From positions 690,852 through 754,851 of the forward strand of contig WELB01000010.1 in the NCBI GenBank assembly GCA_009602725.1: a stretch of DNA of 64,000 nt, given 5' to 3'. The DNA comes from Spirogloea muscicola. Its lineage: Eukaryota; Streptophyta; Zygnematophyceae; Spirogloeales; Spirogloeaceae. The position numbers and the translations under genes are program-made. Position 1 is the stretch's first letter. Every line of letters starts with the position of its first letter. Positions 24,768 to 35,961 of the stretch are shown here, piece after piece. The notes beneath the pieces were generated by a model. That model worked only from the letters and a program-made list of their open reading frames with translations. It did no database searches and had not been told where the DNA came from.

Positions 24768-25560
24768 TATTTGCAACAAACGAAGGCCAAATGGCCAAGT
24801 ACAAAGGCAAGCACAACTAATGACCAACATGACCTACAGCAGTTTGACACGCTCAGTAAGCACGGGTCAAAACGTAATTCGCTAGTCGAAGCCTGAATAC
24901 TAGATGGCAGATACGAAGCCCTTCTGCCACCGACTAGAGCTCGCCCAGCTTTCTGATGCAAAGCATTAGCCTGAGCACGCTGCAAACAGGTCGAAACTCG
25001 TCGTCGCAAGAACGACAGACATGCAGCTGGCAGGCCCATCTCAGCCGGGAACACATTTGCATGTCGTGTCGCCTAGATGGGCAATATTTTGAAGGAGAGT
25101 GTGGAAACGAAGACCTAAACAGCCAATGAAGAAGTGGCACTCCCAATGGGGGCAAGGGTTGTGAAAAGCCAGCCCAAAAACAATTGACAAAGGTGTCGAC
25201 TGCAGCTGGCATGAGCTGATCGCATTGGGGGTTGATCCGCGTCGTGCTGCAGCTTTCCTTGTTCTGCACTGCCCACTGCGTGGCCAGCGATGTGCGTCGA
25301 TGCTGGACCTTTACAGGCCTCCGTAACAACATCGACCAAGGCCCGTGGTCCTCCACCAGGTTGCACGCCCACAATGTCAAGTGTGCGGCGATGATGAGCG
25401 CTGCCAGGCACAGCAAGAGCCCCGCACTCTTTAGCACGCAAATAACGCCTGCGGCACGCGGGCAAAGCATGATGCGGCTGCACCTGCACTCGCACGAGAT
25501 AGATCGCGGCCAGGCGCGGAGTGGTAGGCTGAAGCCCTGCCCAGCCTACCACTGCTGGCT
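24768..25560 (-). mobile_element. Non-LTR retrotransposon, 5'-truncated, type A 3' end, with internal insertion
   Basis: The minus strand encodes the C-terminal ORF region: TLDIVGVQPGGGPRALVDVV, HIAGHAVGSAEQGKLQH, then PAEMGLPAACLSFLRRRVS, CLQRAQANALHQKAGRALVG and YLPSSIQASTS. The family's usual LTRGY stop motif comes from sister copies. The frame is broken at about 25128-25192 by an inserted hairpin-box repeat. The D...VDV spacing resembles the nuclease-like C-terminal region of some algal and fungal reverse transcriptases. No reverse transcriptase core remains. Confidence 0.75.
25128..25192 (+). repeat. Hairpin-box repeat inserted in a retrotransposon copy
   Basis: Aligned to sister copies (CAGCCAGAAATGTCGACTGC near 43850 and CAGCCAACGATGTCGG near 63050), this copy has about 65 extra bases between CAGCCAA and TGTCGACTGC. 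The extra segment is the hairpin box: AAGAAGTGGCACTCCCAATG, GGGGGCAAGGGTTGTGAAAA, GCCAGCCCAAAAACAATTGA, CAAAG. Confidence 0.75.
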
Positions 25561-25960
25561 TTTTGGGCGGCTTTTCACAGCCCTCGGTCCCCTCTGGACT
25601 TCGTTTTATGTAGCCCTTTTGTGTTGCACTAGTTATTGCCTGAACAAGGTTTCCTTTGATTTGGCCTCCCTTTCATGTTAGGCTCACCGCGCGCCTTCTT
25701 CTCTTTGAGCCTCTTCAGGCCCCGCAGTCGCTGCGTAGCTCGTACTTTGGCCCCTTCGAACCTTGTCAATTCTTTTTGGGCTGGCTTCTCACAGCCCTTG
25801 CCCCCAATGGGAGAGCCACTTCTTCTTTGAGATGTTCCCTGTCCTTACCACGAACAATGTATGGGCTTGAATTGGCCTCCCTTACCATTTCATACGCACC
25901 GCGCGCCTTCTCTCCTTTACCACGGGCTCGACGGGCCCCCAAAGCCGGCTGCCTCAAATT
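25540..25960 (-). repeat. Hairpin-box and companion repeats, reverse orientation
   Basis: A degenerate box occurs near 25570 and a full-length one at about 25700-25835, reading CCTTGTCAATTC, TTTTTGGGCTGGCTTCTCAC, AGCCCTTGCCCCCAATGGGA, GAGCCACTTCTTC. Companion pieces (CACCGCGCGCCTTCT, TTGGCCTCCCTT) occur at about 25660-25705 and 25870-25915. Confidence 0.7.
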
Positions 25961-26273
25961 TGGATGGCAGCGATGCACGCATCCAAAGATGTTGGCTTAT
26001 GGCCTGGCGATCTGACGGTCGTCAGGCTCCGAGGAGGCGTTAGGGGCAGGGTTTTAGGTGCCCAGGGTTTCAAGACGCGGCTCCTAGCCGCAGTCTCCGC
26101 CGGGCAGCCATAACCCCGCCCCCCAACCGCGCGACGAAGGACGAGTCCGGAGCGCGGCGCGGAGCGGCCCCGGCGGGCGCCGCGGCAGCGGCGGCGGTGC
26201 GGCGGCNCGGAGGCGGCGGCGTGCCTTGGAGTGGCGGCGCGCCTGCCCGAGCGGCAGCGCGCCAGAGGCAGCC
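25961..26273 (+). promoter_or_regulatory. GC-rich 5' region of the ubiquitin-S27a gene
   Basis: About 300 bases upstream of the ubiquitin-S27a start are strongly GC-rich with GGC repeats and one undetermined base at 26207. No TATA box is evident. The promoter role is inferred from position only. Confidence 0.35.
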
Positions 26274-26911
<638 letters not shown>

Positions 26912-27330
26912 GGCTCACATGGTGTCACTGATGTGGGCTTCATAGAACGGGGCTAGTCCTACTCCGTCTTGGCTGCTCACAGATGTACTGAGCGACTCAG
27001 GCTGATGTGTCTGATGTAACGAAGTGGGACTGTGTGTGCTCTGATTATTTGCGAGCAATAGCTCAGACAGTTGAGGCGCATTTTGCAGTCCCTTTGCCAC
27101 ACTGTTGACAAAGTTGTGGACAGAGGCTCATGTGACTTCTGGACCACTTGATCTCGGTAGCTGCTATGCATACTTGGAGGGCAGGAAATGTGTTGAACCA
27201 TGCATTTACTGGAGGGTAATCCCTTATAAGAAAAAAGCACAGCCTTGCACCATCACAGCAAATAGCTGCGCAGTGTACAGAGCATGCCAATGAATTTGCA
27301 TCTGTTACCTGACAGTTTAGCCAATGCTTG

Positions 27331-29732
27331 CTATACGAAGCCAAATTTGAATCCACCGCTGAAGCTATCATTTGCAGTATCCCAGAAGAAGGATTTGCGT
27401 TTGCGTGCTGCCGCCTTCTCATCAGCACTTCTCTGCAGGTCTTCCAGCTCCCTTGGATATAGCTCTTCGAACCTGCTTACAAACCTGTCATGAAGGGACA
27501 CCCTTTCTTTGGTCCCAGAGACGAGGATGTCTGCATTGGGGTGCTTGAGGAAGTCACGTACACTCAAGATATTTCGTCTGTGGCAATTCATGGTGCACAT
27601 TCATGTCAGTGAGTGTTTAGCTCATGTCTGCTCAGTGAACAGATTGCACAGCTAGCTCGCCGTGAAAGAGCAGCACAGGACATGAGGTTCACCATTGCTG
27701 TCACAACTACAACGAAAGCAACACACAGCGAGTGGACGAAGAAACCTGCATCCAGTATTCACCTGCTGACAAAGTTCTGGGTGATAGCAATGGAATCTTC
27801 CAGGTTGACAACAAGGTGCCACCAGCCATGTGGGACAAAGATGACCTCCCCAGCTTTGCAGATGCACTCCAGAGGGGGCACGGCAGCCTGTCTTGCCTCT
27901 TCATAGTGGTTCATGAACCACTCCATGATGGAGTAGGGCGCCGCCACATCGGCACCGTCAGCACTGGGGTGTACGCCTGGGGGGATCGTTTCTGGGGGGT
28001 AGAGGATCCACTTCTTGGCACCACGCACAACAGCGTTCCAAGCAGAAGTGGAGTTGGGGTCGATGTGGAATGAAGACCCGGACCTACCACGGGCAGGGTG
28101 CACACCTCCATCTCAGATATGTCATGGAAGTGCGAAGCCCGCTCCGAAAGTGGAAGCTTGTACGACAGTGGCGGAAGTTGCAGGAGGGACAAATTGAGCA
28201 GGTCTTCTAACAAATATGCAAGTAGTAGCACCACAGCAGCCACCTGGTTGGCCCGATGATTAGCCACCGGTGATCAGGCCGGCTGTCCCCAAGAATGGAG
28301 AAGAGGTCCTCCTGGAAGTACTTTGGCACAGTGTAGTCATTTGCAAGCGCAGGTGCCTTGGCCACAAAGTTTGGGTCAAACAGGTACAGTGGCCTTTCCT
28401 CCTCCACGTTGTCCATGTAAGCATAGAAATCGTCAAGGGCCATCTCCACGGGCCCAACCTGCCAGGTGGCAGCGCCCGTTTGCTCGATGAGGTACTGGCG
28501 GTCCCACCGTTTGAGCGCTGGCCAGCCGTCCAGCGCATCCGTGAATATGACGGGCCGGTTGGGCCCCTCATAACGCGACACAAAGTCAGCAAACGATAGA
28601 CCGGCAACTCGGGGCACGGTCTCTGCCTGCAGCCACTCCGGGCGCATCTGCAAGCTGGCACACAGCCAGCTCTGGAACAGGTGGTCGGAATAGAAGCCCG
28701 CCACCTGCACAGCCAAGCTGCAGGATTCAGCGGCTATGCCTGGTCCATGAAAAGCAGGACCAGAGAAAGAGGCGCAGTGCGTAAGCAGTGTGCTTCTTTG
28801 CAGAGACAGCACGAAGTGACACGGCGCTGAGTGCTCAAATCGGGCGTTGACGCTTGTCAGGAATAGAGGTGTGTACTGAGCATTATCTCAGCCTTCTGGT
28901 CAAGTACAAAGGCAAGCACATCTACATCTGCTGCTAAGCCGACCCGCTCACTAGTAAGGTTCGGCAAGTACAGTTTGAGGGGAGTCTGCAGTACATCTGC
29001 TAGTCAAGGCTCGAGCAGGCCAGGATGGGAAGCTGTCCGGACCTCAAGAGGGCGCCTCCAACTAACAGGGCCACAAGCTGGACCACAGCCCATACTTCGC
29101 CAATTTCAGCAGCCAGCTAGATACATTGCAGTATTCTAGGTGCACGTCTCGACCCTGGATCTAGAGCACCTCTGCCGCTCCTAGTTCTGTGGGGCGGGAA
29201 TCAACCCCTGATGCTGATCATTGGTGGCCTGCCTGATTGCCAACACATTCTGCTCAATGAGCACCACTTCTACTCTCGCAGCACCCTAAATCCTAAATCC
29301 GAAGCCCTAAACCGTAAACCCTGAGACTCATACCTTGAGTGGGACGTGTGGCGCGGCCGTCAGCCCGCGGCCGGCAGCGTAGGTCTGCTTCCAGGAGCCG
29401 TGGAAGCGGAAGGCGCCGCCCAGGTCGGCGAGCACGAGCTGGCGCCAGAGGTCGGCGTGGTGGGCGAGCACGTACAGCGCGCGGCTGGCGGCGGCGGCGC
29501 GCGCCAGGCCCGCCGCCGGCAGCAGCGCCAGCACGTCCAGCAGGGCCTCGTCGCCCAGCACCGCCAGGGTTCCGAGGCCAGCGGCGCGGCAGTCGGCGGC
29601 GCCGGCGGCGAGCAGCAGGTTGCCGCGAGGCTGCACGCCGTATGGGTGCGCTCCGCGCTCCAGCCGGAACGTCCGCCGCGCCGCCGCCGCGTCCGCGCCG
29701 CCTGCCTCTGCCTCCGAGGCCATTGCTGCCAT
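27331..29732 (-). CDS. F-box plus JmjC-domain protein (JMJ21/JMJD6-like oxygenase)
   Basis: Four exons: 29732 to about 29335, 28706-28243, about 28083-27764 and about 27582-27331. The first carries an F-box-like block, LGDEALLDVLALLPAAGLAR then DLWRQLVLADLGGAFRFHGS. The second has PRVAGLSFADFVSRYEGPNR and RPVIFTDALDGWPALKRWD. Joining exons 2 and 3 restores RWLIIGPTRSGSSFHIDPNS. The HxD pair and the distal histidine in EVIFVPHGWWHLVVN give the JmjC iron ligands. The last exon ends GGFKFGFV. JmjC enzymes use iron and 2-oxoglutarate to hydroxylate or demethylate proteins; an F-box would link this one to an SCF ubiquitin ligase. The substrate is unknown. A further in-frame ATG at 29909 is possible. 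Intron 1 (about 630 bases) holds a retrotransposon fragment and telomere-like DNA. Confidence 0.9.
28875..28970 (-). mobile_element. Retrotransposon 3' fragment inside an intron
   Basis: About 95 bases with AAGTACAAAGGCAAGCACAT and TGCTGCTAAGCCGACCCGCT match the 3' region of the family. The fragment lies within intron 1 of the F-box/JmjC gene, in the same orientation as the gene. Confidence 0.7.
29284..29324 (+). repeat. Degenerate telomere-like CCCTAAA tract
   Basis: The sequence reads CCCTAAATCCTAAATCC and then GCCCTAAACCGTAAACCCTG, five imperfect units of the plant/green-algal telomere heptamer. It lies within intron 1 of the F-box/JmjC gene, close to the exon 1 donor. Confidence 0.6.
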
Positions 29733-29954
29733 GTTCGGCGGCGGCTGGGGAGGACGTCGGGGGCGCGTCGCAGCCCGGCCAGCGGCGGCTACGTCCTCTT
29801 GCTTTCTGTCGACCGCTTCGGCAAGCTCGGCCTTGCCCGCCGGCGGCTGCCGCGGCGGCCGCGGCCGCCTTCGCCCGGGCTGCTGCTGGCCCGCGGCAAT
29901 GGCGGCCATGGTGGGCCGCCTGGACCTCGGCTTTGCACTTGGGCTCCTACTTCG

Positions 29955-30110
29955 TTCGAAAGAAGGCGTGCGGTGCGCATGAAATTGAAAGGGAGGCCAA
30001 TTCTAGCCTTACAAATGTACTGTTAACTGGGTAATGAGCTGGCTAAGAGGGACACTAATATCCCCGAGTGAGCAACTTGCTCCTGATGGGGGCCGCACTG
30101 ATTATGACGA
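29955..30110 (+). repeat. Companion repeat copy
   Basis: Begins GAAGGCGTGCGGTGCGCATG, then AAAGGGAGGCCAATTCTAGC, CTTACAAATGTACTGTTAAC, TGGGTAATGAGCTGGCTAAG and GACACTAATATCCCC. A closely matching inverted copy lies at 50640-50745. Confidence 0.75.
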
Positions 30111-30288
30111 GTAAACCCACTTCCTTCCCGTGGCAAAAGTCAGCCCGCATAGGCCGCTGTACTTTGAGGCAAGCTGGCCCTCTGGCGATCGCAATTCCTT
30201 TCCCAAGGTTTGACTTTTATAGGTATGGAAAAAGCATCTGTAAAGCAAGGCAAATGGCTGTGAGAGGCCAGCTTGAATTCGGAAGAGA

Positions 30289-30495
30289 TTGGAGCGTGTA
30301 TTGAGCGATGGAGGGGCCTAAGTGGCCAAGTACAACGGCAAGCACACCGACTGTGGTATATCACCGGCTGCTAAGCTGACCCGCTCAGTAAGCACGAGTC
30401 AGTACGTAGAGGTCGCTAACTGATGCCCGAAGACCGGACGGCAGATGACAAGCCCTTCTGCCACAGCTAAAGCTTTGACCAGCTTTCTGAACAGC
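30289..30495 (-). mobile_element. Non-LTR retrotransposon 3' fragment, type B end
   Basis: Minus-strand fragment with the type B tip (GCGTGTATTGAGCGATGGAG on the plus strand) and GGCCAAGTACAACGGCAAGC. It holds the degenerate end of the ORF and shares about 200 bases with 60085-60290. Confidence 0.75.
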
Positions 30496-30539
30496 TCTCC
30501 AAACGCAATAAACAAGACAGGTTTCGCCTCCTTTTGATA

Positions 30540-30735
30540 GACGTTCTTCCCCTGGCCCCTTCGAAATTCGTCCACTCTTTTTCTGGCTGGCCAAATCACA
30601 GCCATCGCCCTCTACTGGAAGAGTCTTTCTTCTTGTTTGTAATTTCTCCTTCAACCCAAACCCCTATGCCCGTCTCTTTTTGATCTGGCCTTTCACAGCT
30701 AACGCCCCCTAATGGGAAGAGCTCCCATCCTTTCA
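30540..30735 (-). repeat. Hairpin-box repeats, two diverged copies
   Basis: TTCTGGCTGGCCAAATCACAGCC with CATCGCCCTCTACTGGAAGA, and CTGGCCTTTCACAGC with CCCCTAATGGGAAGAGCTCC. Both are in reverse orientation and follow the retrotransposon fragment directly. Confidence 0.6.
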
Positions 30736-30739
30736 CAGC

Positions 30740-31317
30740 GAATGCCCCAATAGGCCTCATCACCTGTTCATGAGTTAAGGTCAACAGCGCATGTGATGAC
30801 TGCCCTCTTGTGTACGGTCCCCCAGCTTATACCTGATAACTACTTGAATGCGAGAACAAACGACATGGTACCAGCTTTTTGCATGCTTGGACTCTGTAGT
30901 CTCTGATTCCTGGAGCTTGCAGTTGGTTGGTGGCCCCTTGAGTTGCTGCTCGTGCACAAGCTGATTGACCGCTACAATGAAAGATCAAAATTATGCTTGG
31001 GAATTCCAGATGAGTCAAATGGAAAACAATCTTTGATTAATTTGAGTAGTGGAACATTCTGTATATCTTATTAGGGTAGGCAATAAACTCGATGTCCAGC
31101 AATCAAGCTCTGCTTTGCTGCTGACCACTGTGCGATTTGATCACTATACAAGCACCCTATCTAAAAGTTAATCCTAATCAGGCACCCTTGCAAGGGTGCC
31201 TGATTTCAGAAACTGAGAATTTGAAACTAGAAATCGACAGAAGTTGACTGTGCTTGCTGCTCACAGTCAATCAGGGAGTCCTGACAACAAGAACCACAAC
31301 CTCCATGAGGGCATCAT
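30740..31317. other. Intergenic, no gene recognised
   Basis: This AT-richer spacer lies downstream of the DUF4188 gene. A short perfect inverted repeat, CAGGCACCCTTGCAAGGGTGCCTG, lies at about 31179-31202. It is an 11-bp stem that could fold at the 3' end of a transcript. Nothing else was identified. Confidence 0.5.
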
Positions 31318-32669
31318 CTACTTAAATGGGCAACTGCTAGGGGCTTTTGCCTCACTTTCGTCATAGTCCTCATTAGCGAATTGTGCCTCCTTAGGCCAGT
31401 CGTGCTCAGAGCCGTCCATCCGACCCTTGGAGGTCTTCATCCGGCCGGCCGCCGGCACCAGGCGCCCAGCCCGGCCCAGTAGCATGGGCGGGCAGTTGAC
31501 ATAGATGCTCTCGTGCTGCCCACCTGATACCTTGTAGGCCTCGTGCCAGAAGCCCACCTCCGCCTTGCCTTTTGCCACCTTGCTCAGTACCTTCCAAGCT
31601 GCAGTCCATCCGGTCTGAACAGTGTGAGTTAGGGTGCAACACATTGACATAGATGCTGCGCTCACAACGGTCCAGGTAGCATAACAGGAAGGCAAGAAAG
31701 GCATGAAAGGACCGTGGCCATCCATGCTGATGTCCTGAGAGTCCTCCTGAACGGTGTGGACGCCCTCACCTTGCTCCAGTATACAAAGTCATGAGCGGCT
31801 AGAAGCAGCAAGCACAGCAGCATGTACAGCAGCACAGCCGACTGTCACTTGAGAGGGTGAGGGTGTGCGCTCACCTGGGGAGTGCAGCAGGTTGCTGTCA
31901 CGCGAGTAAGCCAGGAGCTGATCAAACGAGCGCCAATAGCTGATATTGAAGACCTGTGGGCCCTTGACCCAATTGTCCCCGCTGAGGCCGTGGCAACCCA
32001 TAAAACCACTGCTCTCAGGAAGGGACTTGAGCTCATCAATGATGGCCTGAAATTGGCTGCCTGCCCACTGGAGCTCGGGAGTAAGCTTCCAGGGGGCGTT
32101 GATTCTGAAGCCGATGAGGAATATGCAAAAGTCGCCATCAAGCTCCGCTGTCATACGCCCCTTCAGGACCCCTTCCATCTGCAAGGGAGCTCAAGTGCAC
32201 TGTCAAGTGCTAGGCGTTTCCTGAGTGGATATGGAGCTCGCCTCATCGAGAAGGACTGCGTGTATAAGAGCCACCATGCTCATGCCATACCTCCCGGCTC
32301 TTGGGATGTCTCAGTTGCCGAATGGCAACTCGAAAGATGGGCGGCAGCAGCAGGATGGCAGCGAGCAGTGCACCGATGAAGCGGGGGAGAAAAGCAGCAA
32401 CGAGGGCGCCTGCTCCTATCATCGCCTGCAAGGCACATTCAAGATGTACAACAGGCGCGGCTTTGAGTTGGCGAGCAACAACAAGAGCCGAGGCCCGCTG
32501 TCAATAAAGGCGGCACTTGGCACGGCAGTAGCAGGTTACCGGGTTACCTCGCATCCCTTACCTCGATGGGCATGAGGGACTTGAGGAGCAGAAGCTGGTC
32601 GACGCCCACATTGTACTTGAGGCCCTTGGTGCGAGCATTCCAGGACGTCGGATGGTCCAGCGGCTTCAT
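31318..32669 (-). CDS. DUF4188-family protein with N-terminal membrane segment
   Basis: Four exons: 32669 to about 32559, about 32495-32290, 32178-31875 and about 31595-31318. All splice in phase. Exon 1 begins MKPLDHPTSWNARTKGLKYN. Exon 2 gives a hydrophobic segment, FIGALLAAILLLPPIFRVAI, followed by basic residues. Exons 3 and 4 form the DUF4188 (monooxygenase-like, dimeric alpha-beta barrel) domain: GRMTAELDGDFCIFLIGFRI, QVFNISYWRSFDQLLAYSRD, AWKVLSKVAKGKAEVGFWHE and GGQHESIYVNCPPMLLG. The usual bacterial and fungal relatives are soluble; here a membrane anchor seems fused in front. The biochemical role of the family is not established. The tail is acidic and ends SSCPFK. Confidence 0.85.
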
Positions 32670-33004
32670 GGCGATGGAAAGTGGGGGGCGAAGCAGAGGA
32701 CTGAGACCACGGGGCGCCTCTTCGTCGCCTCGTGCTCACACCGCCCAGGCCGGCGCTCACGCGCTGTTGGCGCGGCGACCGGCAGGACTCGCACGGACTT
32801 TCACGAGGCCAGCGGCGAGGCTGCCGGGGCATACAGAGGGCAGCTGCGGCGCATGTAGTGCGCGCCGGGTGGCCTTGCGCAGAGCGGGTGGGAGGGCGAG
32901 AGGTCTGGGGAGGCGAGCGAAAGAGTGCGGCTGCTGGTATCGAAAGAGCGGCTGTGAAGGCCAGCCAGGAGCAGGGGGGAGCACTCCGGAGGCCCAAGGG
33001 GGGG

Positions 33005-33375
33005 NNNNNNNNNNNNNNNNNNNNNNNNNNNNNNNNNNNNNNNNNNNNNNNNNNNNNNNNNNNNNNNNNNNNNNNNNNNNNNNNNNNNNNNNNNNNNNNN
33101 NNNNNNNNNNNNNNNNNNNNNNNNNNNNNNNNNNNNNNNNNNNNNNNNNNNNNNNNNNNNNNNNNNNNNNNNNNNNNNNNNNNNNNNNNNNNNNNNNNNN
33201 NNNNNNNNNNNNNNNNNNNNNNNNNNNNNNNNNNNNNNNNNNNNNNNNNNNNNNNNNNNNNNNNNNNNNNNNNNNNNNNNNNNNNNNNNNNNNNNNNNNN
33301 NNNNNNNNNNNNNNNNNNNNNNNNNNNNNNNNNNNNNNNNNNNNNNNNNNNNNNNNNNNNNNNNNNNNNNNNNNN
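33005..33375. other. Assembly gap of 371 N
   Basis: Undetermined bases bounded by GGGGG on the left and CCCCTCCCCCCTCC on the right. The G/C-rich flanks suggest a sequencing or assembly difficulty. Confidence 0.99.
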
Positions 33376-33654
33376 CCCCTCCCCCCTCCTCCGTCAGGCG
33401 GAAACGCATGCGCCGTGCCTGCTCTGAGCAGCCGTCAGTCACCAGCCGTCAGTCGTCAGCCGTTAGCCAGTGGGCCCCGGCAGTTGTGCACGCCCCCGGG
33501 GTCCATTCACCGTCTAGCCTACCGCTAGAGCACACGCCCCCCCACGAGGACGTCAGATGCCACGTTGCAGGCTTACTTCCCGGCACGCGCTGGCAATCTA
33601 CACGTGCGCGTGCCACGTGGCGCCGCCAACGCCGCCGGCGGCGCCGTGCCGCCG

Positions 33655-33657
33655 TTG

Positions 33658-33690
<33 letters not shown>

Positions 33691-33740
33691 GAGCCGCCGC
33701 AAGAGCCACCGCCAAAGCCGCCGCCAGAGCCGCCGCCAGG
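33655..33740. repeat. CCG trinucleotide run
   Basis: About ten CCG units, then CCG/GAG/CAA mixtures. It lies in the 5' region of the TTC33-like gene and yields proline- or arginine-rich frames that I do not count as genes. Confidence 0.7.
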
Positions 33741-33959
33741 AGCGCCGCCTTCCTCAGTGCAGGCGCGCCTAGGTGCCGGATCCTGGCTGCGGCGGTGCTG
33801 CTCGGACTAGTCTGCCATTGCCGTTAGCGGCCGCCCCCGGGGGCTGCGGCGATCGCGGGCTGCGGTGGCCGCACAAGAGTCCCACGTCCTGCCCATCCAG
33901 GACGCCCTGGGGCGCCCACTGCGGCCCAGGCTCGGCCGCCGGGTGGGTGGGCCGGCGCC

Positions 33960-35961
33960 ATGCTCAAGTGGAGCCCAGCCGCGGCGGCCAGGAAGCGCCG
34001 CAAGGTGGGCCCCGCCCTGCGCCTGGACGACGACGACGCTGGTAAGCGCTGCGGCCTTCCTGCTCCTCTGCATCCCGACGCCAATCGTGCCACCATTCGC
34101 CAGCCTCATCCCGTCGTTCCTCACTGGGAGCTCTTTGCCATTTACTGGCCTCAGGAGACGCACCGGAGGTTGGACAACCCCGACTGGCGTCGGTGTCAGC
34201 AGCTGCCGCCGACGACGACGCTAGCAATGCCGATTTGAGGGCTCTGTGCGGGGAGGCGGACGACATCGATGCGCGGTCTAGGGAGCTGCAGGAGGAGGGC
34301 AACAGCTTGGCCGAGGTCGGCGGGGGAAACCCACTTAGCCAGACATGGCTTATGGCGCTTCGGCTGTCCATTCTGACGGTGCCCCTTGCTTCTCCATGCA
34401 TCCCCATGCCCGTGGGTGTGGCCAGTCTAGCGGCTGGAGCAGCACCATGCACTGGGTCAAGCCTCACGTGCGCCGGTGCTGACGGCTGGCGCGCGCTGAA
34501 GGCAGGCAAGCTCGGGGAGGCCCTGGGGAAGTGGGAGGCTGCCATCCGGCTGACCCCGGAGCAGCCTGTGCTCCACGAACAGAAAGCGCAGCTGCTTCTG
34601 GAAATGGGCAACTCGTGGGGTTCCATCCAAGCTGCCACTCGTACGGCTCCCGTCCTTGCCTTGAGGCAAGCCTTGCCGCTGTGCAACATTGTGGAGCCGC
34701 CTTTCCTTCCCTTTCTATATGGTCTTGCTTGTAATGTAGGGGTTTGCGTTCAGCTCCTAGGTTATAGGAACCAGAGGTTTGGGTTGTCAGCATATCTTAT
34801 TTTGAGATTATGAATCGGGGTTCCATAAAGAGGGGACATAGGGCCTGGAGGTTGCATTTTGGGACAGGGTGCAGGGTTCAGGGCTTCCTCTTGCTTAAGT
34901 GGCTGGTACATTAGAGTTGGCTAGCAAGGTAGCTGCACAGTGACATCTCAAAGCTGTTACTGTGTTGCATCACGTGCTTGGCAACATTCCTGCAGACCGT
35001 TGACCAGGTATTACCGGTGCTCAGAGGCGTTGAGGTGTTTCGCAGGTGCGACTGAGTTGAATCCGATGTGGGCGGAGGTACTTCCTCAACAGGACATAGC
35101 AGCCCGTGCCACTTGCAGCTCAGACTGCAGCTGGCAAAACCACTTATCGGCAGATGGTGCAGCAGTGCGGACACGGCTGAGATAATTGTCTTTGTGGCCC
35201 ACTGGGCAAACCGAGGCAGAGTTTACTGTGCCTCAGGGAACAGACTTGTGTTTCTTTACTAGGCAGGCAATATCGCATGCGGTGTTGGTCCTGACGCCCC
35301 ATACGTGCATGGTTGCAGGCCTGGCTGACACTTGCCCGAGCGCAACTGAACCATGGGGAGCCCTCTTTGGCTGTCCTCAGCTTGCAGCACAGCTTGCAGC
35401 TTGATGTAAAACCTCTAACTTCATCCATCTCTTCAATGTATAAGTCAAGCCTTTGACTCTAAGCTTTTGAGGTGCTCTCGGCACATACACGAAATCAGTG
35501 TCTGATGGCTTATCTGCAACATGCAATTTACAGACTTTACACACTTCCTTGGCTGCACCTCGAGTGCCACAGAGTGGCTGCATCGATGCTCTGTATTATC
35601 TGAGAGAAATGTTTTGACGCAAGACCGCCGTTTGTATTGCACACTTCAGCCCAAGCAGAATGACGTCCAAGCGGAGCTGGCCCAAGCTCGAGTAATAGTG
35701 GCCAGGCAGCAAGTGCTGGCCACCAGATCAGCATCCAGTGGAACCCTTCACAAGCCAATTGCACCATTCCGTCCAACATTCTTGCCACCGTCGACAATTA
35801 CAAGTGCGGCTGTTGAACACTCAAGTATGTCTACTGATGACCTTAATTGCACAAGTGCAATGAAGCTCGTCAAGATGGCAGTAGATGGAGATGTAGTACA
35901 GGACGCAGAAGGGCAGCATGCAAAGGAGGACAAGCTTGCAGAAGTACTGTCAGAAGATTAG
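33960..35961 (+). CDS. TTC33: TTC33-like tetratricopeptide repeat protein
   Basis: Six exons with correct phases (33960-34041, 34155-34315, 34502-34640, 35046-35077, 35319-35405, 35650-35961) give about 270 residues, close to animal TTC33. The start is MLKWSPAAAARKRRKVGPAL. The TPR region runs RSRELQEEGNSLAEAGKLGE, ALGKWEAAIRLTPEQPVLHE, QKAQLLLEMGNSWGSIQAAT, RATELNPMWAEAWLTLARAQ and LNHGEPSLAVLSLQHSLQLD, about three repeats. The C-terminal exon is polar and acidic (DAEGQHAKEDKLAEVLSED). TPRs mediate protein-protein contacts; TTC33 homologues have little-known roles. The fourth exon is only 32 bases but is needed to keep frame and the third repeat. The gene converges on the reductase gene downstream. 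Confidence 0.85.

Larger units (their letters stand above)
32670..33959. other. GC-rich spacer with assembly gap; divergent promoter region
   Basis: The region separates the DUF4188 gene (-) from the TTC33-like gene (+). Bases 33005-33375 are undetermined (371 N), flanked by G-rich then C-rich sequence. A CCG run at about 33655-33740 follows. Frames crossing the gap are meaningless. Confidence 0.7.

Noticed and set aside
32566-33528. Frames of 200-320 residues spanning 32.7-33.5 kb
   Set aside because: They run through the 371-base N gap, so their length has no meaning.
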